From a virus: a DNA stretch of 25,732 nt. The position numbers and the translations under genes are program-made. The DNA lies in the IMG/VR virus record IMGVR_UViG_3300046167_000120, positions 1 to 25,732 of that record. The stretch is one strand, 5' to 3'. This document shows positions 24,181 to 25,732 of this stretch, in pieces. Numbering within the stretch: position 1 is the stretch's first letter; each line of letters starts with the position of its first letter. Below the pieces are notes generated by a model that worked only from the letters and a program-made list of their open reading frames with translations, was not told the DNA's origin and did no database searches.

Positions 24181-24235
24181 AGTATGTAAGATTTAATTAC
24201 CTTACAATACTCATTTTACACAATACAACACAATA
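24181..24235. promoter_or_regulatory. Operator-like inverted repeat and direct repeats
   Basis: AGTATGTAAG (24181-24190) and CTTACAATACT (24201-24211) form an inverted repeat that is perfect except for one extra base, with a 10-base spacer. ACACAATA occurs at 24218-24225 and 24228-24235, ten bases apart. The place, 15 to 70 bases before the leftward cassette and 84 or more before the small terminase gene, suits an operator/promoter. The remaining gap to 24318 shows AT-rich sequence only. Confidence 0.6.
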
Positions 24236-24302
24236 AGCAACACTTTATATGCATAAATGTGTAATTAATTGCTTAAATCCGATAAATAAAGGGTTTATAG
24301 AG

Positions 24303-24308
24303 TACAAT
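24303..24308 (+). promoter_or_regulatory. Possible -10 box of the small terminase gene
   Basis: TACAAT ends 10 bases before the ATG at 24319, so a transcript could have a leader of only a few bases. No convincing -35 box or ribosome-binding site is seen. The call is tentative. Confidence 0.35.
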
Positions 24309-24318
24309 TAAACGGAAT

Positions 24319-24771
24319 ATGGAAACAAAAACACCTAAAAAGAGAGGGCGTAAACCAATCAATATTGACCCAGATAGGGTTGAACATTTAGCCTCTCAAG
24401 GACTCGGAGTTATGGATATTTGTAGGTCTCTGGGCGTTGGCTGGGACACATTTAACAAATACAGAGAAAAGAAAAACTCGGGAATTTCGGACGCTCTAGA
24501 TCGTGGAAAGAGTAAAGGCCTGGCATTTGTAACAAGCAAACTCATGGAAACAATAGAGGACAAGAATTTTAATGCTATCTCTTTCTATCTAAGAAACCGC
24601 GCGCCAGATCAATGGGCAGACCGCCAGGAAGTCAATCACAATTTAGATCTTAAAGGCGTTCTAACTGACGCACGCGAGCGCATTAGCATAATAGAACACG
24701 CGCCAGCGCACGCGCTAAAGAACAGCACGCGCACTGCGACAGTAAGCGACAGCGAAGGCGCGGATGAATAA
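24319..24771 (+). CDS. Terminase small subunit
   Basis: This 150-residue protein should bind the packaging site and hand DNA to the large subunit. The N-terminus is basic (KKRGRKPINIDPDRVEHL), followed by a helix-turn-helix (ASQGLGVMDICRSLGVGWDTFNKYREK). The segment SDALDRGKSKGLAFVTSKLMETIED and the RNRAPDQWADRQEV block are typical of phage small terminases. The last 30 residues are Ala/Thr/Ser-rich and encoded by unusually GC-rich DNA. It stands 227 bases before the large subunit gene, with a terminator and a hairpin array in the gap. Confidence 0.82.
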   Translation: METKTPKKRGRKPINIDPDRVEHLASQGLGVMDICRSLGVGWDTFNKYREKKNSGISDALDRGKSKGLAFVTSKLMETIEDKNFNAISFYLRNRAPDQWADRQEVNHNLDLKGVLTDARERISIIEHAPAHALKNSTRTATVSDSEGADE

Positions 24772-24786
24772 CAAGGGATTAATTGC

Positions 24787-24810
24787 GAGCAATAGTTTTG
24801 CTCCCTTTTT
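24787..24810 (+). terminator. Terminator after small terminase gene
   Basis: GAGCAA (24787-24792) and TTGCTC (24798-24803) form a perfect stem around TAGTT, followed by CCTTTTT. AAGGG at 24773-24777 can also pair with CCCTT at the base, extending the stem across an internal loop. Confidence 0.75.
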
Positions 24811-24870
24811 AACTAATGCTAGATACTCTCTCACTGTCGCATTTAGTCCCTTTCCTATGCACCATAGACT

Positions 24871-24915
24871 GATAGTGAACACTTACTAACATAATGATAG
24901 TTAGTACTCACTATC
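24871..24915 (+). other. Nested hairpin with GATAGT repeats (candidate pac/cos)
   Basis: GATAGTGA (24871-24878) pairs with TCACTATC (24908-24915), and inside it TACTAAC (24884-24890) pairs with GTTAGTA (24900-24906). GATAGT occurs at 24871, at 24896 and, on the other strand, at 24910-24915. Lying between the two terminase genes, it is a candidate packaging-recognition site. The region to 24998 also has C and A/T runs and GGGCGGTGC (24942-24950). The function is inference. Confidence 0.5.
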
Positions 24916-24998
24916 GTTTAGACCCCCCACCTTGCGCTAGAGGGCGGTGCAGTGTACGTGGAACTACTGAACTAAAATTTTTTAATTTTTTTTAATAT

Positions 24999-25732
24999 AT
25001 GAAATACGGCGTAAAACTAGAAAAGGAATTGATGACCGAACTATGGTCAGGTCCAATTAAAGACAACCCAGTAAACTTTGTTAAGTATGTATTCCCATGG
25101 GGACAGAAAGACACCCCCCTTGAGAACTTTAAAGGACCAAGAAAGTGGCAGGAAAAAATTTTACGAGAAATGGCAATACACATTGAGCGTAACAATGTAT
25201 TAGACCTACCAGAGATGTTTAGACTAGCTGTAGCATCAGGTCGTGGTATTGGTAAGTCCGCACTTGTCGCATGGATCATTCTATGGATGCTATCAACCAG
25301 ACTAGGTGCAACCATAATCGTAACTGCTAACACCGAGCAACAGCTTAGATCAAGAACATGGGCAGAGCTAGGTAAGTGGCTAACGCTATCTATTAATTCT
25401 CATTGGTTTACCAAGACAGCCACAACGATTAAACCAGCACAATGGTTTGAAGATGCGCTAGTAAACGACTTAAAGATAGACACTGGTTACTACTACGCGC
25501 AGGCGCAGTTATGGAGCGAAGAGAATCCTGACGCTTTCGCTGGTATTCACTCCTCCTACGGAGTTTGCTTAATCATGGATGAGGCATCAGGTATTCCCTC
25601 GCCCATCTACTCTGTCTCCGAAGGTTTCTTCTCCGAACCCACGCGCGATAGGTATTGGTTCACTTTCTCCAATCCGCGCCGAAACACTGGGCCATTCTAC
25701 GACAGCTTCAACTCTAAGCAATCCTTCTGGAA
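24999..25732 (+). CDS. Terminase large subunit, 3' truncated
   Basis: The frame runs off the window after 244 complete codons. ATPase motifs are clear: GRGIGKS (Walker A, residues 81-87, Lys86) and VCLIMDEASGI with Asp194-Glu195 (Walker B). The N-terminal DNPVNFVKYVFPWGQ and GPRKWQEKIL segments are typical of phage terminases. The nuclease domain would be beyond the window. The first ATG has no ribosome-binding site; an ATG at 25032 lies behind AAGGA and may be the true start. It drives DNA packaging with the small subunit. Confidence 0.9.
   Translation, partial: MKYGVKLEKELMTELWSGPIKDNPVNFVKYVFPWGQKDTPLENFKGPRKWQEKILREMAIHIERNNVLDLPEMFRLAVASGRGIGKSALVAWIILWMLSTRLGATIIVTANTEQQLRSRTWAELGKWLTLSINSHWFTKTATTIKPAQWFEDALVNDLKIDTGYYYAQAQLWSEENPDAFAGIHSSYGVCLIMDEASGIPSPIYSVSEGFFSEPTRDRYWFTFSNPRRNTGPFYDSFNSKQSFW

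Overview
The window is most of the genome of a tailed bacteriophage. It carries a full head-and-tail gene set, both terminase genes, and a small recombination and replication module. The DNA is AT-rich and genes are packed with almost no gaps. The combination of a DUF5309/SU10-like capsid protein, a Sak4-like recombinase, a TOPRIM-RepA-type primase-helicase and a DUF2800 nuclease is typical of uncultured marine phages from metagenomes. The host cannot be read from the sequence. No integrase, DNA polymerase, tRNA, CRISPR array or recognisable lysis gene is visible. Both ends cut through genes: the first gene lacks its start and the large terminase lacks its C-terminal half. The portal gene is probably in the unseen part between them.

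Positions 1-16072 (+ strand) form the virion block: a repeat-rich protein of unknown role, a small conserved protein, scaffold, major capsid protein, a terminator, a new promoter, then head-tail adaptor, tail proteins, a very long repetitive tail fibre ending in a self-cleaving chaperone, a tail nozzle/stabilisation-like protein, a GNAT-like protein and three large probable ejection proteins. A small PD-(D/E)XK nuclease (16077-16490) ends this run and meets two reverse-strand genes tail to tail.

Positions 16459-22450 hold regulation and DNA metabolism. A ribbon-helix-helix-like protein and a DUF3310 protein are read leftward. An 88-base divergent control region with two palindromes separates them from a rightward early operon: HTH regulator, DUF2800 nuclease, small DUF6447-like protein, Sak4-like ATPase, a 41-residue cysteine-rich protein, an SSB with a DDLPF tail, a zinc-finger protein and a primase-helicase. 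The primase-helicase is split by a +1 frame change inside its conserved core. After it comes a control region with helically phased GGGA repeats, a 14-base palindrome and two hairpins, then a winged-helix-type protein.

Positions 22549-24166 (- strand) are a cassette of eight tiny genes, three of them under 60 codons. Every stop codon overlaps the next start, so there are no intergenic bases. Several products are very acidic. A near-perfect inverted repeat lies upstream of the cassette. Positions 24319-25732 carry the small terminase, a terminator, a nested hairpin with three GATAGT copies that is a candidate packaging site, and the large terminase.

The signals most worth a second look are the frameshifted primase-helicase, the phased repeat region behind it, the overlapping acidic mini-gene cassette, and the hairpin between the terminase genes.
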